Shown here: positions 13,609 through 13,981 of the stretch, piece by piece
Layout of the letters: each line of letters starts with the position of its first letter
Numbering within the stretch: the stretch's first letter is position 1
Assembly: GCA_044464175.1 (NCBI GenBank)
Contig: JBIQLO010000098.1
Span: 1-13,981 of the forward strand
Length of the DNA stretch: 13,981 nt
Direction: 5' to 3'
Source of the DNA: JBIQLO01 sp044464175
GTDB taxonomy: Bacteria; Planctomycetota; Phycisphaerae; Tepidisphaerales; Tepidisphaeraceae
The notes under the pieces: generated by a model
Told to the model about the DNA's origin: nothing
Seen by the model: the letters and a program-made list of their open reading frames with translations, nothing else
Databases searched by the model: none
Program-made: the position numbers and the translations under genes

Positions 13609-13689
13609 GGATGTTGAAAGGGTAGGGGGGGCGGGGCGGGATTGCAATGGGGATGGGGGAGTGGGCTCAGGGATGAGCGATCAGGGGGC

Positions 13690-13787
13690 ATTGGGTTCGG
13701 TTCGTTTCGTAATTTGTCGTAGTGGCGATGGGGGTAAAAACCGCATTTTTGATAGCGCCAGCAGGGTATTGGATTTGGTTCGTTTGG
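13690..13787. repeat. Degenerate 20-bp direct repeat, 'KRTEPN/KRTKSN' type
   Basis: The 20-mers at 13690-13709 and 13768-13787 agree at 17 of 20 positions and share the core GGTTCGTTT; they are 78 bp apart. Read on the minus strand, both frames give KRT-x-x-N peptides (KRTKSN and KRTEPN). From memory, short peptide echoes of this sort recur in planctomycete intergenic DNA. That has not been searched. Confidence 0.6.
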
Positions 13788-13888
13788 GTTTGGATGACAT
13801 TTTGCCGTAGTTGGGGGAGGGATGAAGGGACGAAAGCACGGCGGGGGTGGAGATAAGCATGGGGAAGAGGATGAGGTTCATAATGGGG

Positions 13889-13916
13889 AGTATAACAAAT
13901 GTTTGGGTTTTGTCAA
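13889..13916 (-). promoter_or_regulatory. Near-consensus sigma70-type promoter
   Basis: On the minus strand a perfect TTGACA (13916-13911) is followed after 16 bp by TATACT (13894-13889). Transcription would start near 13882, reading toward nuoA with a leader of about 270 nt, or beginning at the ATG at 13881. It is the best promoter match noticed in the window. Confidence 0.7.
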
Positions 13917-13970
13917 GGGAAATTTGGGCGGAGTTGCCTGGGGGGAAAGGTTCCTTGCGGCCATCGGGGG

Positions 13971-13977
13971 AAAGGAG
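13971..13977 (+). promoter_or_regulatory. Ribosome binding site of a + strand gene beyond the window
   Basis: AAAGGAG ends 4 bases before the window edge with no start codon yet. It suggests a + strand gene divergent from nuoA beginning within a few bases of 13981. Confidence 0.4.
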
Positions 13978-13981
13978 ACGA

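Larger units (their letters stand above)
13609..13981. other. 373-bp region upstream of nuoA: promoter, repeats, no secure gene
   Basis: On the minus strand there is a near-consensus promoter, then an ATG at 13881 opening a 66-codon frame to 13681, whose C-terminal part is mostly made of the two direct repeats described separately. I see no family or convincing protein features in it, apart from a slightly hydrophobic start (MNLILFPMLISTPAVLSS), and do not call it a gene. A G-run at 13620-13640 lies next to the nuoA start. At the extreme right, bases 13971-13977 look like the Shine-Dalgarno of a + strand gene outside the window. Confidence 0.5.

Noticed and set aside
13681..13881. 66-codon minus-strand ORF downstream of the consensus promoter
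   Set aside because: Much of its C-terminal part is made of the two intergenic direct repeats, and there is no Shine-Dalgarno or recognisable domain. It is kept only as a possible leaderless ORF in the findings.
1..13981. CRISPR array, tRNA, rRNA, insertion sequence or phage genes
   Set aside because: I looked for regularly spaced repeats, cloverleaf-like sequence, transposase or integrase motifs and terminal inverted repeats and saw none.

Overview
The window is a G+C-rich bacterial chromosomal segment. The gene set points to a flagellated, respiring bacterium that makes its own purines and CoA: type III pantothenate kinase, ComF, PurE/PurK, FliD/FliS and NuoA. A very large FHA-domain membrane protein, an expanded FliD and degenerate intergenic direct repeats of the 'KRTEPN/KRTKSN' type suggest Planctomycetota, possibly a Phycisphaerae-like lineage. 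That placement rests on memory and inference; no 16S gene or marker set is present to confirm it.

Left block, 1-3094, + strand: the 3' part of coaX, comF two bases behind it, then purE and purK as a tight pair. This is a housekeeping cluster. CoaX makes 4'-phosphopantothenate for CoA, and PurK then PurE carboxylate AIR to CAIR in purine synthesis. ComF is a phosphoribosyltransferase-fold protein. purK meets the next block tail to tail with only 19 bp between the stop codons.

Right block, 3114-13608, all - strand. In transcription order it runs nuoA (a lone NADH dehydrogenase subunit A), fliD (903 aa, enlarged by tandem hook-IN repeats), fliS (its usual partner, the flagellin export chaperone), a 33-aa membrane peptide with a strong ribosome binding site, a 1662-aa protein with two N-terminal FHA domains, and a membrane-anchored alpha/beta hydrolase. 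The giant protein has about 1,070 residues of acidic Pro/Ala/Glu-rich linker, then a transmembrane helix, a coiled-coil extracytoplasmic region and a second transmembrane helix, which resembles Wzz/GumC topology.

Non-coding DNA is concentrated at 9225-9403, 9506-9800, 4080-4235 and 13609-13981. It contains hairpins, a recurrent TTATCGGA word, palindromes and near-consensus sigma70-type promoters whose predicted start sites fall on or beside an ATG. The last bases of the window carry a good Shine-Dalgarno for a + strand gene that begins outside it.

The most unusual content is the FHA-linker-(Wzz-like) protein with the small membrane peptide upstream of it. It may be a phospho-regulated envelope or polysaccharide scaffold. 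That function is inference; the architecture is visible in the sequence.
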